Below, one piece after another: positions 34,201 through 46,600 of a stretch of 64,000 nt of DNA. Every line of letters starts with the position of its first letter. Position 1 is the first letter of the stretch. The translations under genes were made by a program, and so were the position numbers. Under the pieces are notes generated by a model. That model did not search any database and was not told the origin of the DNA. It was given only the letters and a program-made list of their open reading frames with translations. The stretch is from the NCBI GenBank assembly GCA_001598975.1, contig BBXU01000961.1, positions 1 through 64,000 on the forward strand, read 5' to 3'. This DNA is from Parachlorella kessleri. Its lineage: Eukaryota > Chlorophyta > Trebouxiophyceae > Chlorellales > Chlorellaceae.

Positions 34201-36447
34201 TAGATGTGCCGTGTCACCTAGGCTCCCTCTCCCCTACACCATCTGAGAGTGCCCTTGCCCAGCAGCCATGATTGACCGCGTCCTGTATATCCCTGCCACG
34301 CAAGGCCACGGCTAGGCCCCCCCCCCCTTTCTGGTCCACCTTCCCACGTGACCACAGGCAGGTGGGCGCTCACCCTGCTGCTGAGCCAAGGTGGACAGCT
34401 GACCCCCGGACTCTGGTAAGCCCTCCTCTTTTGGTTGGTGCAGGGGCGGCTGCGCCCCCGGGCCGCCGGACCCCGCCCTGGCCCCCCAGTACAGCAGCGG
34501 CAAGCTGCTTCGTGCTGCTGTAGTAGAGGGCATCAGGGCGCTGCCACAGGCCCTCACAGGCCTGGGCAACCGGACACGCGTGGAATGCTCCTGTGACATC
34601 TGCCCAGGGCACCTGAGCCACCAGAAGACGCTCCAGCAGCTGGCCTCCTCGCTCTTTTGCCCGGTCATCCCAGGCGACACACAGGTGAGACAGGCCATGG
34701 CTCTTAGACAATGTAAGAAAATGCTGGTGTGATGTGAGCTAAGGAGCAGTGGTGGCTGAAGTGTCGGCGTGGGTCTGCTAGAGGTTTGTTGCTGCTGGGA
34801 TATGCCCTCCCGCATGGATGCTTGGCAGCTCTGAGGCTGGGGCAGTATCCTCACATGTGTGTACATGCATGTGGTCTTGGTCAGCCTACATGTTTGTCGA
34901 AGGTGGCAGGCAATGCGAACAGAGAGGAGGTAGGGACGTACTGGACTGACAAGGTTATATGCAGTTCTGTCTTGCTTTGTGTTTTGCCATGTTTTGTGTA
35001 GTATCCAAATGACCACCTTCTGTTCCCTTTAGGTCTCTCGTCGAGCATGCCGGGTGCAATTGCTCGCCTGTAGCATGACCACACAGCTCTGGTTCTGTGA
35101 CTTCTGTCCCTATGCTGCTGCTGCTCGTGCTGCTGCTGCAGTCCTCACGGCGTGTGAGTGAGGTGATACTGTCCGGCTGCATCCCTGTGTTTCTTGGGCC
35201 GCCCTTCCACACCCTGCCCCTTGCGGACGCCGTGAACTACACGGCTTTCTCAGTGAGTGAAACACAACGGCTTAGCATTGTGATCCAACCTGTGGTTAGG
35301 GCCTGGTGGCGCTGTCGCTCAGAGTGTGAACGTGCATAAACTTGCACATGAAGGGGTAGCTCCATCTGTTGCAGGTCAGTATAGATGAACCTAGCCCTTC
35401 TGTTCTATTTCCTGTCCAGGCAGCGGGAAGGATTTACTCTTGGGCTTCTGCAGGTGTTCATCAGGTTGAACGAGACAAGCCAATGGATTTTTGAGAGAAG
35501 AAGCAGCCAGGGTGTTATCAATGATAGGCAGGTGAGGAACTTCAGCACAGTCTACTGTGCTGGAGCTGTGGGCCTCGGGAATACGCTCACTGCCTTGTGT
35601 GAAGCCAACAAGGTCATTGTCTGGTTGCTTCCCTAGAGGTCCGGGCGGCGCTACCTTCAATAGCCTCAGCAGCTGTCCAAAACTTGCCAGCTAGACGGGC
35701 AGCAGGTCCTTCCCACCAGATGGCAGCACCGGTCAGCCAGTTCCAGCAGGGAGGCCAGCCTGGGACAGCCTGCCTCACCAGCTAAGCCCTAGTCAACAGC
35801 GCCCGAGTGCAAATGCACCCCAGAGCCAGACTCTCCCCGCGACACATTGGTCCAGTCCATCAGCATGCCCTCCTTCCCTGCCCATGCTGTGCAGCGAGTT
35901 GAGAATTTGTGGCGACCTGATGTGGATTTAGAGGGGGCTGCCCACAGCGTGCCCAGCGTTGCTGACGCCTACCGGTACCTGCAGTCCATCCCGCCTGCAG
36001 ACATCGACAGAATGCTGGTAAATGGGGCAAGAGTGTTCCAGCAGGCAAGGGTGGGGTGAGGGTCCCAGGTGGCTGACGGGGCAGGGCCACTTCACCATGC
36101 TGCCAGCAGCTTGGAGCATCTCTTCTCCGCTAGCCTGCCCGGCTGCCCTGCGGGAGGGAACATGCTCAGCATTGCTGCTGCACGCCGCTCTGAACCCCTA
36201 ACTCTCTAAGCTGACTGCTGCTGTCGACCACGCTGCCCTCCCTGCCCTGCAGGCAGCACTTGGGCGGGAACGGCTGAAGCTCCTATACAGCCCACCCCCA
36301 GGGGGACAGACGTCCCAGCTAGCAGAGCTGTTGGTGGCACGCTTGGCACGTCACGCCCAGGCGGTGCAGCAGCTGCAGCCTGTGCAGGAGGCAAGCGAGG
36401 ACGCCACACAGAGGGCAGCTGCTATGCTGCGGGGTGCGCAGCGGTAG
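31223..36447 (+). CDS. Exostosin-like glycosyltransferase (GT47), copy B
   Basis: Exons: 31223-32173, 32362-32457, 32680-32771, 33007-33056, 33270-33382 (or to 33362 plus an unseen small exon), 33548-33679, 33986-34086, 34444-34684, 35142-35252, 35454-35531, 35895-36044 (or 36050), 36253-36447. This gives about 769 residues. It is a type II membrane protein. Basic residues are followed by a helix at about 22-40 (ALKLGISFLLTCLALVQF), then a Gln-rich stem to about 317, then the exostosin domain. That domain shows EADLVYVDLYCLSMWW, HLLLPYNTVTHLHLE, SIFLFYRGGCAPG, VECSCDICPGH, LFCPVIPGDTQSSRRVSEV and LSGCIPVFLGPPFHTLPLAD. Segment for segment it parallels copy A at 12.7 kb, so the two are paralogues. 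It has more introns (11 against 7), for example one splitting DTQ|SSRR where copy A has none. The residues after the GPPF motif differ (NETSQWIFERR against EDTGLWINRSS). Likely Golgi; donor and acceptor sugars unknown. Confidence 0.87.
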
Positions 36448-36884
36448 TTGCTGGCTGCCTAGCTGCCGCCGTGAGGTGTAACTCTGTCAGTGTCAATTGT
36501 CTGAAGCTCCGCTTTCCTGGGCGCCGTAAACCCTACTGTGTGATGACATAGTACAACTCAAAGGCATCTTGGTGTTCTAGCAACAAGACCTTAGAGGACA
36601 TGCCAGCATCCCAGCTGCACCTTCCAGTTACTGCTGATCTGTTCGGCCCTGCTGGCAATTCCAAGCTCGCACCCTTACAACCCATCCACCCATCACTTAA
36701 AAGCGGAAAGCTCAGGGTCTGGCAGGGGCGGTGCATCGATGACAGGCGGTATTGTATTGGGTCCTTTCCTGGGCCTTGATGGACCACGCACGCTGCATCT
36801 GCCCCTTTTTGCGTTGTGCCCTCTGTCATTTTCTGCAACTCGATACACACTTTTTGTTCTCTGTGTTTAACTTGTTGTCGGCAG
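36448..36884. other. Short intergenic gap
   Basis: 437 bases after the GT47 copy B stop. A TGTAA sits at 36477-36481. The missing first exon of the next gene may lie here, because its first visible exon enters through a TCGGCAG acceptor in phase 1. Reading through without splicing would give an ATG at 36779. Confidence 0.4.
36477..36481 (+). terminator. TGTAA, candidate polyadenylation signal
   Basis: Green-algal polyadenylation 5-mer only 30 bases after the GT47 copy B stop. That spacing would give an unusually short 3' UTR, so a later site may be used. Confidence 0.25.
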
Positions 36885-38331
36885 CCTCCCGGGGCCCCAA
36901 GGTTGCACCATCAGGCGCCCTGCTGGTTCAGTGGCGCAGTATGGAGCTGGCCAGCCTGGACCCCAAAGACTATGTGTATGCGAAGCCCAGTGCGGAGCAA
37001 GTCTTGGAGCAGCAGCGTCTGCTGGCTTGCTGCCTTGGCTGGGCCCAACCGTCCCCCAGCGAAGCGCTGTTCCCAGTTGGAGACCCGCCGGTGTGGAGAG
37101 AGGCTGGAGGGCACCGATCCGGTAAGTCAGGACGGGAAACAAGGGGCGGGTCGCTCTGAGGGCCTGCATGCATCCTGTCATGGAGGTCGTCATGCAACAC
37201 CAGGTGTCAAGCGGAGACCTAGAAGAGGCTGCAGATGTGATGTTTAGGCGTTCTGTGCCAGTTAACGAAACCTCCACCCGTGTCGGGCAGCCAAAAGTGC
37301 CTTTCTGGAAGTCGGCCGGATGATGCTGGTCGGCATTCCTGATTTGCAGACGCGAACGGTGCCAGCAGTGAACCCTCAGCGGCGGCATTGCAAAGTCGGA
37401 GTGCAGTGGGCCTGTACGAGGCAAGGGAGTCCTGCCAAGACCTGGACGCTGTGATGCTCGACCTCTTTGGGACCGAGGCCGAGACCGAGCCTACACCGAT
37501 CTCTCAAAGCAAGCAAGGTGAGGCACGGAGGAAGTGTTGCAAGGCGGCTGCAAAAGGCTGCACAAGAGTTGCCCCCCTGCCTGCAGCCTACCTTGGTCGC
37601 TTCCTGGAGTTTGTGGCCAGGCCATCAGCCAGGTGGTTGTGTGCCAGCCTTGAGCAAGGTTTCCAGGCTACTGGCTTACCTTCTATGCATCTGCTACCCT
37701 AACGTTGCAGACTACGAGGCTTCGGAGCTTATGGAGGTGTCGGACACGTCAGACACCACCCAGCACCCTGGCAGTGAGGAAGAAGACCATGACGTGGACC
37801 TGCTCTTCAGCAACACAGGCATCTGGCGGTGAGCTTTGCAGTGCAACTCCCGTACCCGCGCTTTGGAAGCGGTTGGGTTGATTGGTGTACTGAGCAAGAC
37901 TGGGATGGTACGGAGGCGAGGCCGCCGCAGTACCACCATGCCAAGCAGAAGTCGTTGTAGTTGTCCCAAGGCCAGACGTTTCAGGCATGCCAAATCAGCA
38001 GCTGCCTGGATGTCATCAGGCTTGCGTCCCCTAAGGTGCGAGTAACAAGCGTTGCAGCTTATCAAAGCAGGGTGTACAGAAGGGGGTTGCTGCCAGCCGA
38101 CTGCAGCCATAAGTTGAGCAGTTCCATGTCATATGGTTGCATCCTCGGCAACTGTAGCCTTCCAAACCATTGCCTGCCTTCCGCAGGGACTGGGATCTCC
38201 ACTCGCCTGCCCAGCCAGGCTCCCCGGGTAGCCCTGGCAGCACAGAGGCCACTTCACCTGGCACCTTCCTCAAGTTGAACCATGAGGCTACCGCTCTAGC
38301 CATCAACTGCTCACTGCGCAAGTGGGCCTGA
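36885..38331 (+). CDS. Unrecognised acidic protein, 5' end unresolved
   Basis: Four exons in agreeing phase: 36885-37121, 37350-37517, 37711-37828, 38187-38331 (stop 38329-38331), about 221 residues. I do not recognise the family. Exon 1 encodes SMELASLDPKDYVYAKPSAE and QVLEQQRLLACCLGW, probably helical. Exon 2 is mixed polar (YEARESCQDLDAVMLDLFGT). Exon 3 is strongly acidic and Ser/Thr-rich (ELMEVSDTSDTTQHPGSEEE, then DHDVDLLFSNTGIWR). Exon 4 is Pro/Gly/Ser-rich and ends LKLNHEATALAINCSLRKWA. The acidic patch with embedded hydrophobic pairs (DLDAVMLDLFG; DVDLLF) resembles activation- or adaptor-binding segments; that is only inference. The first in-frame ATG inside exon 1 is at 36941; an upstream exon is also possible. 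The four-exon phase match and coding composition argue that it is real. Confidence 0.6.
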
Positions 38332-38483
38332 ATTACTGGCTGCTGCGGGGCACTGTGGTGGCTGCGTTGAGAGTCGCAGGCCTGTTGGGTGGGGCCCAGA
38401 GTAGGCCACACCTGGTGGGGCCGGGTGGCTTACTGTTGGGCAGCATGTGAGGCGCAGGAAGCATGATGGGTTGTGCGTGTTGC

Positions 38484-38488
38484 TGTAA
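38484..38488 (+). terminator. TGTAA, candidate polyadenylation signal
   Basis: Green-algal polyadenylation 5-mer 153 bases after the stop of the unrecognised acidic protein, a normal 3' UTR length. Confidence 0.4.
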
Positions 38489-39809
38489 GTCCATGCACCC
38501 CTCCGTGTCTTTAGGAGGGTATTCTCTCACTGATGCTGACATTCTCCTTTTCATCGTAACTTAACAGCGTAAGAGGAATAGTAAATGAACAGTGGGGGTG
38601 CCTGGGCAGGTGGGGTCCTGGTGCAATGTGGGGCTACGATGGGCCGTACCGATTGCAGCTCAGCAGTGCCTGGTCCGCGAGTCCTGGGCAGCACAAAGGC
38701 AACCCCAGTGGCCATGGCTAGGTGGGCCACCCCTTGACCTGGGCACAATGGGGAATTTCTAGCTGGAACGAGTGTTTCCAAAATGTTGTGAGCACTACAC
38801 TTGGAGAAGGCGGCGCGGCCTGGTGCACCTGTCTGCGTGCACTGAGGCCGCCGGTCTGCCAGGCTGGTGCAAGTGGGTTACCAGCCGGGCGGGTGCAGTG
38901 CCCTCTATTTACTTGACAGGCCCTCTCCTGTTGACATTGTCTACACTGGTATTTTTGTCCAAGCGACACTGGCTGCTTATCTTGTGGGTGCTGGCTGCCC
39001 TGTGGCGCCTGGCTGCGTTGTGGCAGCCTTATTGTCGCATTAGCCAGCCCGAGTTTGGTCTGTGCGAGAGGTCTTACGCAGGGTCCGCGGTAATGAATGC
39101 CTTCCTGTATACATATGCTATCCCACCCCTGCTGCCTAAATTTTTCCTTCCGCCAGCTTGCTGCTAACCCTTTTGTCATAACTTGCTTGCGGTTGTCCGC
39201 AGGCCGCTTTGGTGCAAGTTTTGCTGGGTCCATCAATTTGATACCCAATGCATCCTTGTTCGCTCAGTTGGTTCCCTTAGAGATTTGCTGCTGTGTGTTT
39301 GTCTTGCTGCTTCTACTTTCATAACACCTCTGCCAGCTGGACCGCCTTGGCTGTCCTTGCCCCCCTTTACTGGTGGTCTGTTCCGCCCTGGTGCGTCTAT
39401 CGCCCTGCAGCGTGTGGGTACAGTAGGGGTCTTGGATCTTATAGGTTGGCTGTCAGGTGCATGGCCCTGTTCTCGGCTCGCAATTTTCGAGTGTACGAGC
39501 CCTGCAGCCGCTTGTGAGCATTCAGGACTTTGCTGGCTTTGCCCATGGTTACGCTTGTTGCAACCCCTTCAAACCTTCTCCCCAGGCCAGATCCTCTTGT
39601 GAGATTTTGGTCCTCTCTCTTGGGTAGCGATTGCTTGGTTGACTGATTTACAGGCTACAGGTCTTTTGACTTGTACAGCCTTTCATGAGCTGCTTCAGTT
39701 GACTAAAGTAACCCTTTTTATGTGAGCTCTTTGCTTGTAAGGTGCACAAGACTTTACTTTGTCAGCTTAGAGCCAAGTAATACTGTCCCTGTCACCACAG
39801 TTCGCCTTC

Positions 39810-40450
39810 AACTCTGTTCGCACGACCAGCCTGACTAAATACTGTCTGGCCTTTGTTGCCCCCACTTGGGGGACTCACGGCAGCATGGTCAGGTGGCGGC
39901 TCGCTGTTAGACTAGACTAATAATGTCTACTGGATCAGAATCATCCTTTCAGCCTGCCCCTTTCAGCCTGCCCCCTTGTCTGCTATTTTGCTCGCCTCAT
40001 GTGCCTGCTGCTCCCGCTCCCACTGCTAGCTTTCATTAGGCCTAACCCTGCTCTCTTCTGCCCCTGCTTCATTCCAGCTTTACCTCCTATTCCAGTGGCC
40101 TTACCTTGTTTTGGGGAGAGACCTACTGGCTCAGATCTCAGGCAAATGATAGATCATAATTGTATAGACCCCTATCAGCCCAGTATACCCGTACCTCCTC
40201 TCTGACGCATTTACCTGCCACCCTAAATTGATACTGTCTTCTGGATCAGCACTCAGGCGAGACTCAGGCACATTCTGCATCCAGCCCTATCAGTCCAGCT
40301 CAAGTTTCACACCCTGTTCGCACTACCTGCCACCCATGCTAATACTGCCTGGGAAGAGAACTACTGGCTCAAGTCTCAGGACCATTTAAGCCCTGTCAGT
40401 CCAGCTCATTTTTCACTCCCTTCCGCACTACCTGCCTCCCTTACTACCGC
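39810..40450. repeat. Diverged tandem array of about 100-140 bp units (dispersed repeat family)
   Basis: Units recur with the order ACTGGCTCAG, TCAGGC, CAGCCCT-TCAG-CCAGCTC, then CCTGTTCGCACTACCTGCC, then CTAATACTG. The best unit is 40239-40346; others are near 40091-40235 and 40347-40445, with a partial one near 39810-39845. A solo copy is at 60008-60144. The 19-mers GACTCAGGCACATTCTGCA and CCTGTTCGCACTACCTGCC are shared exactly between 40.3 kb and 60.1 kb. No terminal inverted repeats or coding capacity are seen. Confidence 0.75.
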
Positions 40451-40629
40451 AAGGAACTGCAGCAACTCCGACACCCCCCTTCGGTCATACTGACTACTCC
40501 GCGCGTAATATTAGGCATCTACCTAGTCAAAGGTTTCCAGGCCTGCAAGGCAGAGGTGGGTTTGAGCCACCTAGGATGGACCTGCGATCGCTTATGTGAG
40601 TCCCCGCAGCTGCGTGCTGACGAGCCCAG

Positions 40630-43600
40630 ATGGCCACCCAGCTCGTGCACCAGTTGAGCAGCCTTGGCTACACGGAGGGCTTCGATACCAGCAGCTTGCC
40701 GCTCGTCGAAAGGCTGGTGGCGGACTTATGTACGGCAGCAGATGCATACAGGGCCTTGGAGGCCAGCGCGCTGGAAGCGGCCGAACAAAAGGAGCAGGCA
40801 GGATATCAAGTGAGGTGGAAAGTGGAGGGGCCGCAATCACTAAAGAAGCCAGGCTTTCGAATTTACTTTCAGGAGCAAAAGCGTCCTTGCTTCAGTGGGC
40901 TAGTTCGTCCAGGATCTTGAGAGTTGCTTCATAGCCGGGTAAGACTTCCTGCCTTTGGCAACTCTGCGCAGCTGGAAGTCCTAAAACGCGAGGTGGGGCG
41001 GCTCACAGGCGAGAGCAGCCAGCTGCGGCAGGATCTGCTGCGTGAGGCCGATGCGCGTGCAGCCTTGGAAAAGGACCATTACCAGACAGGGCGCCAGCTA
41101 GAGGCACAGCTGGCGGCAGCATATTTTGCAAGGGAGCAGGTCATTCAGCGTTTGACAGTGGTTGAGCAGGAGAATGAAGGTCTGCGCAGCAAGGCAGCCA
41201 GCCTGCTGAGTGTTGGCCAGCAGTGTGCGCTGGGTGAGTGCTAGCCTGGCAGACATCCTGCTTGCACTCACGCATCATGCAGCCTTGTACTTTATAGGTG
41301 GCATGGCAGAACCTTCTGATGGGCCTTGGCTTGGTCATGCTGCAATATGCAGGTGACAGTCTTACTGAGCCACTCTCAAGAATCACCCTAAGCAAGCCCA
41401 CCGGTGCGTTGTGAGCGGTCTTGATTGTTTCAGCGCCTGCCCCTTTACCTTGCCTGTTCCAGCGAACATGCAACCTGTTTAAAAACGTTCATCCAGTCCA
41501 TGAAAACGTTTATCCAGTCCAACCTAGTTGCCAAGAAATTGCTGAGGGACTAGCAAGCTTTGGCTTCGGATGTACTGCACGTATATCTCGGAACCTGTGC
41601 TGATGTCTCACAGAGTGTAAGCCTTCACCCGCTGCCCAAGCCAAGACCTCCCGCGGCGCCATCAGCCTCATAAAGGCTGCAGACCAGCGCATCCTGGCAT
41701 TAGAGTCGGACCTTAAGCGGCGGGAGGCGCAGCTTCAAGGCCTAGAGGCACAGCTAACCAAGGCCCAGGCAGGCTTTAGCAACTTTGGTTCCGAAGATGT
41801 GCGGCATCTGCCTGGCCATGCTAGGATGACATCAGCAGGGTTATGTCAACTCTTCACTCGGATGAATACTCGTAATGTTGCACCCTCCTGCAGGAAGACC
41901 TGAAAACTAGGGATCTTGAGGTTGCACAGCTGACACCCCAGTTGTCCAGAGGGCCCGATGTAGACAAGCTGGCTTGGCAGTACCGCAATGAGGCCAACGA
42001 GGCTGTCATCCTGCAGCTCAACCAGCAGGCGCGCTTGCTCTCTGACTGGTGCTAGCAAGGTCAAAAGCTTCATAGCTGCTAACTTGCTGGCAAGGCAAAG
42101 ATTTGACCACTGACAACTTGAAGACAAAAGAATCAAATATACACCGAGTGACCCATGAATGTAAAGGAGATAGTTGGTGACAAATGAGATATGCTTGTTT
42201 TGTTTTTAGGTGGAAGCCCTAACATTTGAGCTAACCGCACTGCAGCAGCGCGCCGTGGACAAGGCTGTGCTAAAAGCCGCTGAGCAAGCCTGTCAGGAGG
42301 CAGAATCCAGGGCACAGGTACGAGCGTGCGGTGAGCTGCCTGCACTTAGTTTATAAGCAGGCCATTGGGTGTTGGCCAAACAAGGCCTACGAGTGGCGGC
42401 TAGAAAGTGATGTCATGTGCAGGCGCTGGAAGATGAGCGGGGCAGCGTTGCGGCGGAGGTGGAAGACATGCAGAAGGCACTGACACGGCTGCAGCAGGAG
42501 GCCAGCTCGGAGAATCAGGCCAGGGTAAGTGAAGTGACAAGGCTGGAACTGGTCAGTGCACAAACCCACACGTCTCACGTCACTGCTTTTTGGTGAACAC
42601 GATTGGCAGTTTGCGTGCCATTTTTTTTTATGTGGGCTTGCCTTGCTGCTGGTTCTGCTTGTGCCTCTTACGTGCGAATGATGGGCATAAGACGTGCCTC
42701 ATGCTATGTTACAGTGCCTACATGTCGTCGCAGTTGCGGCTTGGCAAGCTGAAAGCAAACTTGGAGGAGTCCCGCGCTCAAAAGGCACAGCTGGAGGGCC
42801 AGCTCACGCATGCTGAGACCAAGGTGGCCGACCTGCGAGAAAGGCTTGAACAGAAAGAGGCGAGTGTCGCGATCTAGGTTACTGCACTTACTCCAGGCAG
42901 CCATTGTTATGACCGTGAAGAGCCGGTGGCGTGTGAAATGTTTTTGCAGGCATGCAACTTACTGATTGTGCAGGAGCTCAATGTTGCTGTTTTAGGACAA
43001 AATATGCCTGCCCGTGCTTGGCTCAGGGAGCAGCTCGCAAGCTTCAGCAGCGCTGCAAGCAGCTGGAGGCGGAGCTGAAGCAGCGACAGGCTTTGAACAC
43101 CACAGCATCTGCAGCAGCATGTGAAGGCAACACATCCGCTGTGGGTAATGAAGAGATGGCGTGCCGCCGCTGTCAGACTTTGCAGTCACAGCTAGAGGAG
43201 GCAGAAAGGCAGCATGCGGAGCTAGTCATTGCAAGTAAAGCGGTCAAAAAGGAGCGGGAATTGCTGCAGGACCATTTGCAGCATGCCACCGACCAGCTGG
43301 CCGAGGCCCAGCAACAACTTGCCGAAGCTGCAGCTGTGGCAGCTTTGGGAGGCAGCACATGCATGGTCACGGAAGTGACATCTAGCGAGGATATTAAGCC
43401 AGGTTCTGCAGTTGCAGAGCCTGTTAGGCAAAGTTCCGCGGCACTAGCAGATGAGCAGCTGGAACAGGCGCAGCAATTGCAGCAGCAGGTGGCAACTCTC
43501 CTGGCACAAGTGGAACAGCTAGAGTTTGAGCGAGCCGAGCTCAGGGTCAAACTGGAGAAGAGCGAAAACCAGGTGCGTTCGGTGATAGATGTTAAATTGC

Positions 43601-46600
43601 AGGAGCAAGTGAACTTGAGATTCACATCAAGGGCTCTTACGCTTGTGGTGTCAAGTGATTGGCTCAGTAGGAGCGCCTGTGTCATGGCCACCCTACACAT
43701 CAAAGCCAGCCTTCCAGTCCACCGCCGCAATAGGACATCCAGGCGATAGTGACAATCCATGGGCATCACTTGCTGGTGCGTGAATGCTCGCAGGTTGCGA
43801 GCTTGGCAGCATTGGCTCACAAGCCAAACCCTGCAGCTGAGCAGCAGCCTCTGTCGATAGACAAGCAGGGAGAGCTGGGGTCAGATGACGGCAGCAGCCG
43901 TGGCTCTGAGTGGCATCTGGCAGCAAGGCGCCCCTCTTCAACATCAGTCTCAGAGACGGAACTTGGTTTGATAAAGCAAGCGCTTGCGCAGGCGCGGGAG
44001 CAAGAGGAGAGCATGCGGCAGCAGGTAATCATAGGTCAGCGCAGCATGACATTGCTGCTCAAGTGCAGATGCTAAATAAGCAAGCTTCTGTTACTTGATA
44101 AGCTTGGAGGCCGACAGGGCTGATACTGCTTATTCGCCTGGGTACCGATAAATTGATACTTGGTGTTGAGATGATGGCACTTGACCATTAAAACCTGAGT
44201 TGTAGAGGAGATATGACCAGTTTGAGGTTGCGGGGTTTTGCCCACACTCTAATGTGCAGGTGCTGCAGCTGCGGGAGCAAGTTGCAGGCTCGGAGGGACG
44301 CAATGCCTCCCTGCAGGCAGACCTGGCCAGCGTGCAGGCCACAGCAGGGGACGCAGCCACTGCCGCCGTTGCTGTGGGCGATCTGCGGCGGCAGCTGGAT
44401 GACCGGAGCAGGGAGGTGGCGGACTTGACCGCCATCAGCATCAAGGCAGGCGGGGTAGCTGGGGAGGTGTAGCCACGGACATAGCGCTTGCCTTGCATCC
44501 AGGTATCCATTGAACCTCTGGTGCTAGATGGAGCTGGGGCGATAGGTTTGCATTTGGATTGGGTCTTTCCTTCAGTGACACTCAGCCAGAAATCAGAACC
44601 TTCAGCATGGAGCATCAGAGGAATGGCACACAAGGCTTCTTTCCAACTCATCCCTTGTGCAGGCGGATGCCACTATCCAGCAGTACATGGTCCAGTTGAA
44701 GCACTTGTCCACTGAGCTGCGGGCCTCTGAGCTGCGGTTGGAGGATGCTGAGACTGAGATGCGGAGGAGGGGAGGTCTTGAGCAGGGGTACGCGAAACTG
44801 TCATTGAGAATCAAGTTGACAAATAGTTGCATGAGTGTGGAAGATGCAGCCTGCCTTTTTTGCACTTTCCGTCCCCTCCCCCCGTCCCTCGAAAAACATA
44901 GCCTGCCGCAGCTTGTGTATGTATCCCAGCCGGGTCCTGACCATTGCCAGTGGCTCCGTCTCTCCCCCTCTTTAAGCTCGCCTTTCTCCTGCGACATGCA
45001 AATCAGCGGAGTGGGTGATGAATGGAGGCAGCACTTCTGGGTACCAGCCAGGACCATGTATTTTAAGTTTGCCTGGTCCATGTCTTTTCCTTCTCAGGCG
45101 TGAGGCAGAGCTAGCAGAGCTGCGCGGCGTTGTGGGCGCGTTGGATGCTGCGCGGGACACGTTGCAGGCTGAGCTAGACAGAAAGGCGGAGGCGGCAGTA
45201 GTGCAGGCAGAGGCTATGGCCGGGGGACAGCAGCAGTTGGAGGAGTCGCAGAGGTGCGAGTGCATGGACCTGAAAAACATCTGCTGGGAAACGGTGGAGC
45301 TGTGTCAGCCGGAGCCCAACTCATGGGACTGGACGGCTTGTGGGTGTGGTATACAAAATAACCTGGCTCAGTGGCTGAGCATGTCACAGCATGTGATGCA
45401 GGGCCTTGGCTGCAGCCGAGGGTCGCCTAGGGGCAGCCAATAATCGCATCCAGGAGTGTGAACAGGAGCTGCAGCATCTGCATGGCCAGGCAAGTGGCTG
45501 CTTTGTCAAGCTTCCATATCTGATGTCAGCATGGTATGCAAGCTCATCATTTCTTGGAAGATCCCTGCTACTGCCAGGTCATTATGGACTCTCACCCAAC
45601 TGCTTTTTCCACCAAGTGCACCGCAGGTGGGTGTGCTAACACAGCATCTGGGGGCCCTTGAGGCTGAGTACGATGCCCTACGTGACGAATTCCAGGCTGT
45701 CACAGACGACCTGGAGGCCATGGTGCAGGAAAACCAGGAGAGTCAGGGCGATGGGATTCCTGTCCTTCTGATGGCTATATCTGTCCACTCCACTGCCCTC
45801 CAGTGCATTTGAACTTGCCAGAGATCCCACAAATTGACCCAAAGCTTTATGTTCTGCACAATACCTCGGAGGACGCTTTCAAAGTGTAACTCCTGGTTCT
45901 AAGCCAGGCTGAGGGTTTCAATGTTTATTTCTGCAGGTTGTCAGCAATCAGCTGTGCACAGTAACTCAGGAGCGGGATGATCTCGCAGAGCAGGCCAGGC
46001 TGCACAGTACCCGCAATGCCTATCACGAGCAGCTGGTCCGTGCAAGGGAGGGTGATTTGCAGGAGATTCGGACCGCTTATGAGGTGGGTGTCTAAAGGCT
46101 GGCAGTGGGTCTTGTGCCTCGTTATTCATATGTGTTGGTAACGTATGTTGCATTGAGGTACTGATCCTCCGTAACGGCCAGTTGTGCTGCTACTGCAAGC
46201 GATTTCCCTCAACTTGCAAGCATCTTGCTGTACCCTAATGCAGGCTGCCTTGCCAGATTAGCCCCTATTGCCAGCAAGTGGGATCAGGAAACGCATCCTA
46301 AGTCCTGGTGCTGCAGGGCCTTGCGCATGAGAACCAGCGACTGCAGAGCACAGTGACCCAGCTGCAACGGGAGCTGGCAGCCCGTGACTCTGAGCTGGCA
46401 ATACGAGCGGATGAGATCGCAAGCCTGCGGGAGGCCCAGCGCAGCGCACAAAGTCAGATCAACCAGTACATTGCGGACCTGCAGGTAGACTACTGTATAG
46501 AGGGGAGCATGAGAGCGTGTTCCCAGAGCAGAGTGGTGCGTGTGGGTGCATGGCATATTCACGCAAGGACTCTTTTGTTCTGCAGGGAAGAGGGTCAGGT

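Larger units (their letters stand above)
38332..40629. other. Intergenic region with a diverged tandem repeat
   Basis: 2.3 kb between two same-strand genes. TGTAA at 38484-38488 probably belongs to the preceding gene. Hydrophobic frames near 38770-39600 have no homology signature and no splice support. The second half (39.8-40.45 kb) is a degenerate repeat array, described separately. Confidence 0.5.

Noticed and set aside
38772..39602. Hydrophobic open frames suggesting a small membrane protein
   Set aside because: No start context, splice partner or family motif; T-rich intergenic DNA gives hydrophobic translations by chance.
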